In this document: piece after piece, positions 27,283 through 35,743 of the stretch | How positions within the stretch are numbered: position 1 is the first letter of the stretch | Layout: every line of letters starts with the position of its first letter | DNA from: Enterobacter vonholyi | GTDB lineage: Bacteria; Pseudomonadota; Gammaproteobacteria; Enterobacterales; Enterobacteriaceae | Length of the DNA stretch: 64,000 nucleotides | Assembly: GCF_008364555.1 (NCBI RefSeq) | Contig: NZ_VTUC01000006.1 | Coordinates: 620,001-684,000, forward strand | Reading direction: 5' to 3' | Translations under genes and position numbers: made by a program | Notes under the pieces: model-generated | Told to the model about the DNA's origin: nothing | What the model saw: the letters and a program-made list of their open reading frames with translations, nothing else | Databases searched by the model: none

Positions 27283-28806
27283 TTATTCAACTCTTACTTT
27301 AACTTTGGGCTTCGATAAGAGAACTTTGATCAGCTCCTTGAAAGGAAGAGGTTTGTAGAAGTAGAACCCCTGTAAAAAACGGATATGATTGCTTGTTAGG
27401 TAATCAAGTTGCTCTTCTGTTTCAACGCCTTCCGCCACGATACTTATTGACAGTTTTTTTGCCAACTCCAGTACCGAATCAAGGATTAGCGTTGAGTCCT
27501 CATTCGCGTTAACCCTGGCAACAAAGCTTTGATCGATTTTAATGTAATCGATATGCAGGTCCTGCAGATAGGATAGACCGGAATATCCCGTGCCAAAGTC
27601 ATCCAGTGCAATGGCAAATCCGTTATTGTGTAACTCATTCAGTGTGTTAACGAGGTGCTCATCAATGTCGAGTGGTTCACGCTCCGTCACCTCAACGACA
27701 AGGTTAAGATCCTGTTGAGTAAAACTGCGTTTGTAGTGGAGACACTCGCCAACAAAGGTAGGCGCAACGATATGAGAAGCGCTGAAGTTAATCCCTATGT
27801 GAAACCCTTCTGGCAACAATGACGAAATAGAATTCATTTGTATTGCAACCTGCTTCATTAAGCTCTGAGTCAAAGGAATAATTAAACCAGATTTCTCGGC
27901 AAGAGGAATGAAGGACGCGGGAGAAATAAACCCTGATTGAGGATGCTTCCATCTGGCCAGCACTTCGACGCCCCGCAAGATTCCCTCTTTGCCGCTCACA
28001 ACAGGTTGGTAATACGGAATAATTTCATTTCTGTAAATGGCGATGCGCAGTGACTCTTCGGGTGAGACATCCTTAGAAATATAGCGCTGAAGAATATAAG
28101 CAGAAAGAGACGATATTATCAGCAGGAATAACACCACGCCTCCGGCTCGATTGAATAATCTCTTAAGACTAAAAAGAGGTGGAGAATTAAATTGTACCGA
28201 GAAAGGAAAAGCTGAGGCCTTGACCGTTAATACCTCTTTCTTCGTATGGTCTACCGTAGTCACATCGCCTGTCAGGCCTAAAAGGGTATTGCCTACTCTT
28301 AGAGAATATTCAACGCCGTTTAATGGCATATCCAGCGCATCCCGGATATGGCTATCACTGATACTAACGATGATTCGGCTTCCGGCGTGGGTTGTCTGGT
28401 ATAAGAGAACCGGAAGACCGTTGACGGTACTCCCCGAAGGAACCAGGAGCAATGATGACTCAGGCAGCACTGAGCTATTAACCAACAATACGCGGTTTCC
28501 CGGTAATGAGGAGCACCAGACCGCGTTCTTTTTCAGAATAATGATCGTTCTCAGGTGAGGCTGTAATGCTGCCTCGGTACCCAGCCGATATTGCCCTTCT
28601 GCATCACACTCATTCTCGGCAAGTTGCATTGCCATCTGAGTCGCATGACGGGCTTCTTTAAGAATAACGTTCATGTTCCGTACGACGTAGCGCGCCTCTG
28701 CCAGGCTGTCAGCACGTGCAGAATACCAAACCTGTAAATTGATGATAAAAACGCCGAGCAAAAAAATTGTCGTGGCTGCAGCTAAGGGAATAGATGCATG
28801 GCGCAT
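27283..28806 (-). CDS. CSS-motif EAL cyclic-di-GMP phosphodiesterase
   Basis: 507 residues: an N-terminal membrane helix, a periplasmic domain with the CSS motif (WCSSLPG near 97), a second helix near 230, then an EAL domain. The EAL motifs appear active: signature EVLARW, NFS, EVTERE, LDDFGTGYS, IKID, VAEGVETEEQ and LQGFYF. Such proteins hydrolyse cyclic-di-GMP at the inner membrane; in E. coli relatives the periplasmic Cys pair responds to DsbA/DsbB redox state. It resembles the PdeB/PdeC group, but I cannot assign an orthologue. Confidence 0.9.
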   Translation of the reverse strand: MRHASIPLAAATTIFLLGVFIINLQVWYSARADSLAEARYVVRNMNVILKEARHATQMAMQLAENECDAEGQYRLGTEAALQPHLRTIIILKKNAVWCSSLPGNRVLLVNSSVLPESSLLLVPSGSTVNGLPVLLYQTTHAGSRIIVSISDSHIRDALDMPLNGVEYSLRVGNTLLGLTGDVTTVDHTKKEVLTVKASAFPFSVQFNSPPLFSLKRLFNRAGGVVLFLLIISSLSAYILQRYISKDVSPEESLRIAIYRNEIIPYYQPVVSGKEGILRGVEVLARWKHPQSGFISPASFIPLAEKSGLIIPLTQSLMKQVAIQMNSISSLLPEGFHIGINFSASHIVAPTFVGECLHYKRSFTQQDLNLVVEVTEREPLDIDEHLVNTLNELHNNGFAIALDDFGTGYSGLSYLQDLHIDYIKIDQSFVARVNANEDSTLILDSVLELAKKLSISIVAEGVETEEQLDYLTSNHIRFLQGFYFYKPLPFKELIKVLLSKPKVKVRVE

Positions 28807-28944
28807 TCAGGGTTCTCGATTTGAGTAAAGTTGCCGCTTCAGCGATCCTGGAGTGATTGAATTATCTTCGTCTTAAGCATGGTTGATAAAGAAATAAATA
28901 CCATATCAGGCGTCAGAAATTTTCTCGCAAGCCAGATGGAGGGG

Positions 28945-28970
28945 AAACAAAAGGCCGCCGAACGGCAGCC
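28945..28970 (-). terminator. intrinsic terminator
   Basis: GGCTGCCG-TT-CGGCGGCC-type stem (28953-28970), then TTTTGTTT on the minus strand, past the lipoprotein stop at 28989. Confidence 0.75.
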
Positions 28971-28988
28971 CTGGTGGATAAGTGTTTA

Positions 28989-29198
28989 TTAGTACCGCTT
29001 TATTGTATTGATCGGGGTTCTTTCTGACCAGTCAGGTCGCTCGCCAGCCATGATTGCACGCTGTTGCGTTGGCGTCACAGACTGCGTTATTTCTGGCATT
29101 GACTTGTATTCGGGTTGCTTAGGTGGATTGAGAACCAGTTCGGAGCTACAGCCTGACATCAGCAAAACCGCCAGTAGGTATGAATTAAGCTTGAACAC
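28989..29198 (-). CDS. small predicted lipoprotein (GTG start)
   Basis: 69 residues with a lipoprotein signal peptide ending in LLMSGC; the mature protein would be only about 50 residues, polar and Pro-rich. The GTG at 29198 has AAGGG six bases upstream and puts the signal peptide at the start; an in-frame start at 29252 is unlikely. Ser after the lipidated Cys favours the outer membrane. A terminator follows. Family not recognised. Confidence 0.65.
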   Translation of the reverse strand: MFKLNSYLLAVLLMSGCSSELVLNPPKQPEYKSMPEITQSVTPTQQRAIMAGERPDWSERTPINTIKRY

Positions 29199-29433
29199 GT
29201 TAAACCCTTCCAATGGGATAAAGTTTTTAGAAAAGCGTGGTGCTGGTTGCATCCCGGTGACTCGTTACTCATATACAAAGCCACGCGCGTGGCTGCAGAC
29301 AGCAGATTCACCACACAGATAACCCCATAAGGTTATATTTACTCGGGCAATACACGCAACGCTTTGTTTTCGTACCCACCAGAGCAAAAAGGTGGAAGGA
29401 AAGCCGACTACGCTTCTAATATCGAGGGGGTTT

Positions 29434-29508
29434 ATGCTAAAAACGCTACTTCGTTTCTTTTGGTCAAGTGTTAAGAAGGAATTTAAATGGTTAAGGTTGA
29501 GGAATTAA
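29434..29508 (+). CDS. candidate 24-residue leader peptide upstream of the ASCH gene
   Basis: ATG preceded by GAGGGGG with three bases between. The peptide (MLKTLLRFFWSS start, then KKEFKW) is basic and amphipathic. Its stop at 29508 lies inside the ASCH gene, which starts at 29487 in another frame, so translation could be coupled. Not recognised, and could be chance. Confidence 0.3.
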   Translation: MLKTLLRFFWSSVKKEFKWLRLRN

Positions 29509-29897
29509 AAACGAAGTACCCAGGCGCAGCGGCCTGGCAATTGGGTGACAGCCCGGAACTGGCAAGCAAGCTTGCGGACCTGATTAAAAAAGGAATCAAA
29601 ACGGCCACCTGCGGATCTTTTGCCTCGTACTCGCAGGATGTGTCTGCACCGCGGGTGGGGAGCTACAACATAATCCTTGATGGACAAAACGTCCCGGTCT
29701 GTGTGATCAGGCTGGTTTCACTGCGGCTGGTGCGTTTTTGCGATGTTACTGAAGAATTCGCTCGCAAAGAGGGTGAAGGTGATTTAAGCCTTGAATACTG
29801 GCAGAAAGAGCATCAGCGATTTTTCGTCCGCGAAGGCCATTTTTCTGAAGATATGGAACTGATCGCAGAAGAATTTGAATTGGTTGAGGTGCTGTAA
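29487..29897 (+). CDS. ASCH domain-containing protein
   Basis: 136 residues forming one ASCH domain: a helical start (AAWQLGDSPELASKLADLI), the K-T-AT segment (KKGIKTATCGSF), VGSYNIILD, and the later EGEGDLSLEYWQ helix. ASCH proteins have a PUA-like fold that binds RNA or modified nucleosides; the E. coli member YqfB is an amidohydrolase of N4-acetylcytidine, but YqfB is shorter and not close in sequence. Substrate unknown. AAGGA lies seven bases before the ATG. Confidence 0.85.
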   Translation: MVKVEELKTKYPGAAAWQLGDSPELASKLADLIKKGIKTATCGSFASYSQDVSAPRVGSYNIILDGQNVPVCVIRLVSLRLVRFCDVTEEFARKEGEGDLSLEYWQKEHQRFFVREGHFSEDMELIAEEFELVEVL

Positions 29898-29904
29898 GCG
29901 GAGA

Positions 29905-30190
29905 TTAAGTGGCCAGGATGGTACCTTCGCTGAATTCGTTCCGGTAAAACACAACGTAAGTACTCCCCGCGCTGGTCCTCATGGAAGCATCAAAATCTGC
30001 GATTTGTTTTTATGCCCAGAATGCGCAGGGGCACTCAGAAAGCCTGCTACGCTTTTCGCGTATCGGCTCCGGATTTAATGAGCTGTAAAACGTGCTGGTA
30101 TTCGTCGCCGGAATCCGTACCATACGCGGCATACAATGTTTGCCCCTGCTGGCTCCGAAGGTAGTACTCAATGCAAGAGAATCAAGAGAT
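29905..30190 (-). pseudogene. possible gene remnants upstream of ttcA
   Basis: The minus strand has two protein-like stretches without full genes. One runs from about 30190 to a TAG at 30047 and reads [17 protein letters not shown]...GADTRKA with no ATG or GTG at its head. The other is a 25-codon ORF at 29982-29905 ending NEFSEGTILAT. Both look more like protein ends than chance frames. E. coli Rac integrates at ttcA, so they may be leftovers of a past insertion. Weak evidence. Confidence 0.25.
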
Positions 30191-31106
30191 TAACAAAAAA
30201 GAGCAATACAACCTGAACAAACTGCAAAAGCGACTGCGCCGTAACGTGGGCGAAGCCATTGCAGACTTCAACATGATTGAAGAAGGCGACCGCATCATGG
30301 TTTGCCTGTCAGGGGGTAAAGACAGCTATACCATGCTGGAGATCCTGCGTAATCTTCAGCAAAGTGCGCCGGTGAATTTTTCCCTGGTGGCGGTCAACCT
30401 TGACCAGAAACAGCCGGGTTTCCCGGAGCACATTCTGCCGGAATACCTCGAAAAGCTGGGCGTCGAGTACAAAATCGTCGAAGAGAATACCTACGGCATT
30501 GTGAAAGAGAAAATCCCGGAGGGGAAAACCACCTGCTCACTCTGCTCTCGCCTGCGCCGCGGCATTCTGTATCGTACCGCGACGGAGCTGGGCGCGACCA
30601 AAATTGCGCTGGGCCATCACCGCGACGATATCCTGCAAACGCTGTTCCTCAATATGTTCTACGGCGGCAAGATGAAAGGCATGCCGCCTAAACTGATGAG
30701 CGATGACGGCAAGCACATTGTGATCCGCCCTCTCGCCTACTGCCGCGAAAAAGACATTGAGCGTTTTTCTCAGGCTAAGGGATTCCCGATCATTCCATGT
30801 AACCTGTGCGGCTCTCAGCCGAACCTGCAGCGTCAGGTAATTGGCGACATGCTGCGCGACTGGGATAAGCGTTATCCGGGTCGTATCGAAACCATGTTCA
30901 GCGCGATGCAAAACGTCGTCCCTTCCCATCTCGCGGATGTGGAGCTGTTCGACTTTAAAGGCATCAACCACAAGTCAGAAGTTGTGAACGGCGGGGACCT
31001 GGCGTTCGATCGGGAAGATATTCCCATGCAGCCAGCGGGCTGGCAGCCGGAAGAAGATGACAATCAGTTTGAAGAGCTGCGTCTGAACGTGCTTGAAGTG
31101 AAGTAA
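30171..31106 (+). CDS. ttcA: tRNA 2-thiocytidine synthetase TtcA
   Basis: 311 residues. The PP-loop ATP-pyrophosphatase motif SGGKDS is at residues 47-52, and the iron-sulfur Cys pair CSLC is near residue 122, with a further Cys in PCNLCGSQ near 210. TtcA puts sulfur on cytidine 32 of certain tRNAs. Length matches E. coli. In E. coli this gene is the attachment site of the Rac prophage; here it is complete, and no integrase is adjacent. A hairpin terminator separates it from convergent dbpA. Confidence 0.96.
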   Translation: MQENQEINKKEQYNLNKLQKRLRRNVGEAIADFNMIEEGDRIMVCLSGGKDSYTMLEILRNLQQSAPVNFSLVAVNLDQKQPGFPEHILPEYLEKLGVEYKIVEENTYGIVKEKIPEGKTTCSLCSRLRRGILYRTATELGATKIALGHHRDDILQTLFLNMFYGGKMKGMPPKLMSDDGKHIVIRPLAYCREKDIERFSQAKGFPIIPCNLCGSQPNLQRQVIGDMLRDWDKRYPGRIETMFSAMQNVVPSHLADVELFDFKGINHKSEVVNGGDLAFDREDIPMQPAGWQPEEDDNQFEELRLNVLEVK

Positions 31107-31113
31107 ACGATTA

Positions 31114-31140
31114 GCGTCTCAGAAAAACCGTCTGAGACGC
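31114..31140. terminator. bidirectional hairpin between ttcA and dbpA
   Basis: Ten-base perfect stem GCGTCTCAGA / TCTGAGACGC with a seven-base loop between convergent genes; moderately T-rich downstream on the plus strand. Confidence 0.75.
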
Positions 31141-31148
31141 TTCATTCT

Positions 31149-32522
31149 TTATTTCAGCAGACGTACGCGACAGGTTTTACCCTTAATTTTCCCGTTTTGC
31201 AGCTGCTTCCATGCCTTATGGGCAACCTTCTGGCGAACCGCTACGTAGACATGCGCCGGATGGACCGCAATCTTACCGATATCCGCCCCGTCCAGCCCCA
31301 CATCCCCTGTCAGCGCGCCTAATACGTCACCTGGACGCATCTTAGCTTTTTTACCGCCATCAATGCACAGCGTCGCCATTTCAGCCTCCAGCGGCACAAG
31401 GCTAACGCCGGCCGGTGCATTCACCCAGTTCAGCTTAATCTGCAGCATCTCAGAAAGAATATTGGCGCGCTGCGCCTCTTCAGGTGCGCAGAAGCTGATG
31501 GCCAGGCCGCTGTTTCCCGCGCGCGCGGTACGGCCAATACGGTGCACGTGTACTTCAGGATCCCATGCCAGCTCAAAGTTCACCACCAGTTCAAGCGATT
31601 TGATATCCAGACCGCGTGCAGCGACGTCGGTTGCGACAAGAACGCGGGCGCTGCCGTTAGCGAAACGAACCAGCGTCTGATCGCGATCGCGCTGTTCCAG
31701 ATCGCCATGCAGCGACAATGCGCTCTGACCGGCGGCATTCAGAGCATCACAGACCGCCTGACAGTCTTTTTTGGTATTACAGAACACCACGCAGGATGCA
31801 GGCTGATGCTGGCTCAGCAATTTCTGCAGGAGCGGGATTTTACCCTGCTGAGAGGTTTCAAAGAACTGCTGCTCGATGGCGGGCAGCGCATCGACGCTGT
31901 CGATTTCAATGGTGAGTGGATTTTTCTGCACGCGACCACTGATGGCGGCGATAGCTTCGGGCCAGGTCGCAGAGAACAGCAGCGTCTGACGATCGGACGG
32001 TGCGAAACGGATCACCTCGTCAATCGCATCGCTGAAGCCCATATCCAGCATCCGATCGGCCTCATCCATGACCAGCGTTTGTAACGCATCCAGCGAGACG
32101 GTGCCTTTTTGCAGGTGATCCAGCAGGCGTCCGGGCGTGGCGACAATAATGTGCGGCGCATGCTGGAGTGAATCACGCTGGGCGCCGAACGGCTGTCCGC
32201 CACAGAGGGTTAAAATCTTGGTGTTGGGCAGGAAACGCGCCAGGCGACGCAGTTCACCCGCGACCTGGTCTGCCAGTTCGCGAGTCGGGCACAGCACCAG
32301 AGACTGGGTCTGAAAAAGCGCCGCATCGAAATGCTGCAACAGGCCAAGGCCAAATGCCGCCGTTTTCCCGCTGCCCGTTTTCGCCTGTACGCGCACGTCA
32401 CGGCCCTCGAGGATGGCGGGCAACGCGGCCGCCTGAACAGGCGTCATCGTGAGGTATCCCAACTCGTTGAGGTTAGCGAGTTGGGCGTCGGGCAGAACAT
32501 TCAGGGTAGAAAAAGCGGTCAC
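31149..32522 (-). CDS. dbpA: ATP-dependent RNA helicase DbpA
   Basis: 457 residues of the DEAD-box family. Visible motifs are the Q motif region (LGYLTMTPVQ), Walker A AKTGSGKT at 47-54, PTRELA, GG, TPGR, DEAD at 153-156, SAT, and HRIGRTAR. The C-terminal ~75 residues form the DbpA RNA-binding domain, which targets hairpin 92 of 23S rRNA. DbpA acts late in 50S subunit assembly. All motifs look intact; place beside ttcA, fnrS and zntB matches E. coli. Confidence 0.96.
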   Translation of the reverse strand: MTAFSTLNVLPDAQLANLNELGYLTMTPVQAAALPAILEGRDVRVQAKTGSGKTAAFGLGLLQHFDAALFQTQSLVLCPTRELADQVAGELRRLARFLPNTKILTLCGGQPFGAQRDSLQHAPHIIVATPGRLLDHLQKGTVSLDALQTLVMDEADRMLDMGFSDAIDEVIRFAPSDRQTLLFSATWPEAIAAISGRVQKNPLTIEIDSVDALPAIEQQFFETSQQGKIPLLQKLLSQHQPASCVVFCNTKKDCQAVCDALNAAGQSALSLHGDLEQRDRDQTLVRFANGSARVLVATDVAARGLDIKSLELVVNFELAWDPEVHVHRIGRTARAGNSGLAISFCAPEEAQRANILSEMLQIKLNWVNAPAGVSLVPLEAEMATLCIDGGKKAKMRPGDVLGALTGDVGLDGADIGKIAVHPAHVYVAVRQKVAHKAWKQLQNGKIKGKTCRVRLLK

Positions 32523-32549
32523 AATTGTCTCTCGTGGTGATCTTAGCGG

Positions 32550-32732
32550 TCAGATGGCGCGTATCCTCGCAGATCTCGCGGTCCGATGCGACAATTTAAT
32601 CGGTTCTTCATCGGGCGGCGGGTCGGGCATTGGCTGCGGACGCGGTATGGGATCGGGCATGGGCACCGGATCGGTGGGGATGGGATCGGATTGACGTGAA
32701 TGTTGCAGTAGCAGAGCGTAAAGGATGCTCAT
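32550..32732 (-). CDS. small Asp/Pro-repeat protein of unknown function
   Basis: 60 residues. After MSILYALLLQHS comes a run of imperfect Asp-Pro units (DPIPTDP, MPDPIPRP, MPDPPPDEEP) and then a basic tail (HRTARSARIR). The ribosome site GGAGG with proper spacing makes the ATG at 32732 likely; the ATG at 32735 is too close. It lies between fnrS and dbpA, all on the minus strand. The family is not recognised. A Pro-rich rod with acidic then basic parts suggests a binding or structural role, not an enzyme. Confidence 0.5.
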   Translation of the reverse strand: MSILYALLLQHSRQSDPIPTDPVPMPDPIPRPQPMPDPPPDEEPIKLSHRTARSARIRAI

Positions 32733-32790
32733 CATTCCCTCCAGAATTGGCTGTCATCCCTTTTAGGGTAGACGCTGAGAATCAGGAGGC

Positions 32791-32910
32791 AAAAAAAAGC
32801 CGACTATGAAGTCGGCGTCGTACGAATCAATTGTGCTATGCAGTAATTCAAAAAAGGAAGTAAGACAATATGGAGCGCAACGCCCATCGCTTGACGTTGC
32901 ATTCACCTGC
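32791..32910 (-). ncRNA. fnrS: FnrS small RNA
   Basis: The minus strand from 32910 reads GCAGGTGAATGCAACGTCAA onward and, as far as I can recall it, matches E. coli FnrS almost base for base, ending in the terminator GCCGACTTCATAGTCGGC plus eight Ts. It lies between dbpA and zntB as in E. coli. FnrS is an Hfq-dependent RNA made without oxygen under FNR; it represses aerobic genes such as sodB, maeA and folE. About 120 nt long. Confidence 0.95.
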
Positions 32911-32945
32911 GGGAGTAATATTGCACCTTACGGGTTAGATGTTTA

Positions 32946-32959
32946 TTGACTTCGCTCAA
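32946..32959 (-). promoter_or_regulatory. FNR box of the fnrS promoter
   Basis: TTGAC-TTCG-CTCAA keeps the TTGA...TCAA arms of the FNR site. Its centre is 42.5 bases from the FnrS 5' end at 32910, the expected class II position. A -10-like AATATT lies at 32917-32922. Confidence 0.75.
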
Positions 32960-33005
32960 TTAAAAGAGCGTTTTAATCCCGGAAAAAGAGGAAAAAAGCG
33001 TAAAT

Positions 33006-33989
33006 TTACAGCCATTTACTACGATGCAACCACCATGCAACACCCCCAATCAAAACAACTAACATCACGCAAAAGGCCGTAAAGCCGTAGCGATAAGCGC
33101 CCCCCGGAATACCGCCCAGGTTGACGCCAAACAACCCGGTCAGAAACGTGCTCGGTAAAAACACCATCGCCATCAGGGACATCGTATAGGTTCTTCTCGC
33201 CAGCGATTCCTGCATCACCTGCGCGATTTCGTCCGCCATCACCGCCGTTCTGGCAATACAGGAATCTATTTCATCCAGCCCGCGGCCCAGCCTGTCGGCA
33301 ATATCCTGCATTCTGCGTCGCTGATCGTCATTCATCCAGGCGAGCCTTTCGCTGGCAAGACGCGCATAAACGTCGCGCTGCGGCGTCATATAGCGGCGCA
33401 TCACAATCAGCTGCTTACGGAGCAAGGCCAGAAAACCGCGCGGCGGGATCTGCTGATCGAGAAGGTTATCTTCCAGGTCGATGATTTTGTCGTGCAGCTC
33501 TTCGATGAACTCACTCGCGTGATCGGTAAGCGCGTCGCACACGTCCACCAGCCAGCTGCCGCAGTCGGTTGGCCCGGTGCCCTCTTTCAGATCGTTGACG
33601 ATGTCATCCAGCGCCAGAACTTTTCGCTGCCGGGTAGACACAATGAGCCCATCGTCCATGTAGACACGCATCGCAACCAGCTGATCCGGGCGTTCATCCG
33701 TGCTGCCGTTAATGCAGCGTAGGGTGATCAGCGTCCCGTCACCCATTCGGCTCACGCGGGGCCGCAGGCTTTCACCCGCCAGCGCATCGCGCACGTTATT
33801 AGGCAAGAGCGGAGTCGAGGCCAGCCAGTCAGCGCTGTCCGTGTGGGTGTAGTTCAAATGTAACCAGCAGGGATGCGCGCTATCGATCGCATCATTATCT
33901 TCCAGCGGTCGCGCACCGCCACGACCATCCAGCACCCACGCAAAAACTGCGTCAGGAACGTTAAGTTCAGATCCTTTAATGCTTTCCAC
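33006..33989 (-). CDS. zntB: zinc transporter ZntB (CorA family)
   Basis: 327 residues, the E. coli length. A large cytoplasmic N-domain is followed by two C-terminal membrane helices, with the pore motif GVN (LFGVNLGG) where CorA has GMN. It moves zinc across the inner membrane as a pentamer. The start codon is GTG at 33989 with GGAGG upstream; the N-terminus then lines up with E. coli ZntB (MEAIKGS). Confidence 0.95.
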   Translation of the reverse strand: MESIKGSELNVPDAVFAWVLDGRGGARPLEDNDAIDSAHPCWLHLNYTHTDSADWLASTPLLPNNVRDALAGESLRPRVSRMGDGTLITLRCINGSTDERPDQLVAMRVYMDDGLIVSTRQRKVLALDDIVNDLKEGTGPTDCGSWLVDVCDALTDHASEFIEELHDKIIDLEDNLLDQQIPPRGFLALLRKQLIVMRRYMTPQRDVYARLASERLAWMNDDQRRRMQDIADRLGRGLDEIDSCIARTAVMADEIAQVMQESLARRTYTMSLMAMVFLPSTFLTGLFGVNLGGIPGGAYRYGFTAFCVMLVVLIGGVAWWLHRSKWL

Positions 33990-34107
33990 AGCGCCTCCGC
34001 CTTTTTAGCTCTTTCGGTGTCAGTCTAGCCTCCATCAGGGCTTAATCAACAACTATGTTTTCCATCGCGCTGAAATCGCTCAGGAAATGAACATGCTGGC
34101 AAGAGGC

Positions 34108-34132
34108 AAAAAAAAGCCTGGCACGCCAGGCT
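34108..34132 (-). terminator. intrinsic terminator of the chemoreceptor gene
   Basis: AGCCTGG-CGTG-CCAGGCT stem followed by eight Ts on the minus strand, 12 bases past the stop. Confidence 0.85.
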
Positions 34133-34143
34133 TTGAGGTTTAA

Positions 34144-35286
34144 TCAGAGAGAGTGTTCTGGCCGGTGGAGGAAGGATGGCGAGCCGCCAGGTAATGAGGA
34201 AGAAGTGCTCTGGTCAAGTCTGAAATTGCGCGTTCTGGCCTGCAGCTCAATCACCTGATTACGCAGTACATCAGAAGAGCCATTGAGTTCCTCTGCCATT
34301 GACACGTTACTTTGCGTGACCCGCTCCAGCTCAGATAGCGCCAGCGTGATCTGAGAAATACCTTTCTCCTGCTCTGACGTCGACGCGGAAATTTCGTCCA
34401 TTAAGCGGCTGACATTCCCCGAACCCGTTACGATTTCATGCATATTTTTCTCTGCCTGTGACACAACGCTGGCTCCCTGCGTGACGTTACTGCTGGTGAC
34501 TTCAATCAGCGTTTTGATATTCTTCGCGGCCTCTGCGCTGCGGTGTGCCAGGTTTCTTACCTCTTCCGCGACCACAGAAAAACCCTTGCCATGATCGCCC
34601 GCCCTTGCCGCCTCAACGGCCGCGTTGAGCGCGAGAATATTCGTCTGGAACGCAATGCCGTCAATGAGCGAAATAATCTCCGTCATCTGCTGCGCACATT
34701 CGGTAATGGACTGCATATTGCTGGCGACCTGTCCCATCAGCTCACCGCCTTTGCGCGCCTGCAGCGTCGCCACATTTGCCTGCTCGCTCGCCAGACGCGT
34801 GTTATCGGCATTGTTTTTGGTGCTCGCGGCCATTTGCTCCATGCTGGCTGCGGTTTGCACTAATGATGCAGACTGCTGCTCGGTTTTCACCGAAAGCTGA
34901 GCGCTACGTTGCGAGAGTTGATCCGATAAGGTCATGGCGGTTTGCGATGACGCCCTGATCTCACGTACAAGCGTCGCAATATTACCGGAAAGACTATTGA
35001 TCCCGGGGATGAGTCGGCCCGCACAGTTATTGCCAAATTCAGGGATAGATACACCAAGGTTGCCTGCTGTCACCTCTTCAATACTTTTCTTCACCGTATT
35101 GATCGGCGTCACAAGATACTTCGTCATGTAGACCCAGAGCAAAAATAGTGCAACGAAATTGATGGCATTAAGCAAAATAAAGAGAGAGGGATTGCTGGAA
35201 AATAGAACAACGACACCTGCACTTACCAAAAAAAGAGATAAAAGGAACCCGATAATAAAGGTCCTGACACTAATATTTTTTAGCAT
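34144..35286 (-). CDS. methyl-accepting chemotaxis protein without periplasmic domain
   Basis: 380 residues. Two hydrophobic helices (about 7-28 and 37-56) are joined by only a few residues, so there is no periplasmic ligand domain. A HAMP-like segment follows (YLVTPINTVKKSIEEVTAGNLG), then a full signalling coil with the conserved tip IDGIAFQTNILALNAAVEAARAG and methylation regions either side. The C-terminus (PEHSL) lacks the NWETF-type tether for CheR/CheB. It may sense membrane or cytoplasmic cues, or energy state. The ATG at 35286 is chosen over a GTG at 35298. Confidence 0.88.
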   Translation of the reverse strand: MLKNISVRTFIIGFLLSLFLVSAGVVVLFSSNPSLFILLNAINFVALFLLWVYMTKYLVTPINTVKKSIEEVTAGNLGVSIPEFGNNCAGRLIPGINSLSGNIATLVREIRASSQTAMTLSDQLSQRSAQLSVKTEQQSASLVQTAASMEQMAASTKNNADNTRLASEQANVATLQARKGGELMGQVASNMQSITECAQQMTEIISLIDGIAFQTNILALNAAVEAARAGDHGKGFSVVAEEVRNLAHRSAEAAKNIKTLIEVTSSNVTQGASVVSQAEKNMHEIVTGSGNVSRLMDEISASTSEQEKGISQITLALSELERVTQSNVSMAEELNGSSDVLRNQVIELQARTRNFRLDQSTSSSLPGGSPSFLHRPEHSL

Positions 35287-35743
35287 GATAATACCCACGT
35301 TTTATATTTAAGTCGGCACTTAGACTTATAGCATTGGCCCAGAAGTTTTTCATCGCAAACAACGCTTGTTTTTTGTTTCGCCGTTAGCATCCTGAGATTT
35401 ACCTTAAGTCAGATTAAAAGAACGTATTAGTAAAAATGTTCTACTCAGCATGCTGCAATACTGGTTTCCAGCCATGTTAAGCGATAGTATCGCCCGCGGT
35501 GAGACGATACGATCGCACTCATATTTAAGGAGCTTTGCTACTGTTATTCGTTCTTGTTTAGCAATGCTTAATACATTAACAAAAAGAATATATTTTATAT
35601 TCTTGATGAGTTTTAGAGTATTAATATGACTGGTCATTATTCACGATAAATAACTAATATGGTTTGAATGCGCATGTTCGTTGCCCGATAAAGATGTACC
35701 CGGCAGGCGAAATCGGTAACCCTCTCAGGCGTGGGATTGCATA
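35287..35743. other. divergent intergenic region, no gene seen
   Basis: AT-rich spacer between the chemoreceptor and the MHYT gene. On the minus strand TAAA-N15-GGCGAAAC (35401-35375) resembles a flagellar sigma-28 promoter (TAAA-N15-GCCGATAA) at nine of twelve bases. A 77-codon minus-strand ORF here has no ribosome site or recognisable composition. Confidence 0.35.

Noticed and set aside
27105-27290. 60-codon minus-strand ORF after the EAL gene
   Set aside because: AT-rich, no ribosome site, overlaps the EAL stop and runs across a hairpin.
30171-31106. Intact prophage or integrase at ttcA
   Set aside because: ttcA is complete, and no integrase, repressor or structural phage gene is found on either side.
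35404-35637. 77-codon minus-strand ORF in the gap before the MHYT gene
   Set aside because: No ribosome site and no recognisable composition; AT-rich spacer gives such frames by chance.
35690-35743. Possible cyclic-di-GMP riboswitch before the MHYT-GGDEF-EAL gene
   Set aside because: Some GGCAGGCGAAA...GGTAACC resemblance, but the conserved GEMM core and tetraloop-receptor layout are not present.
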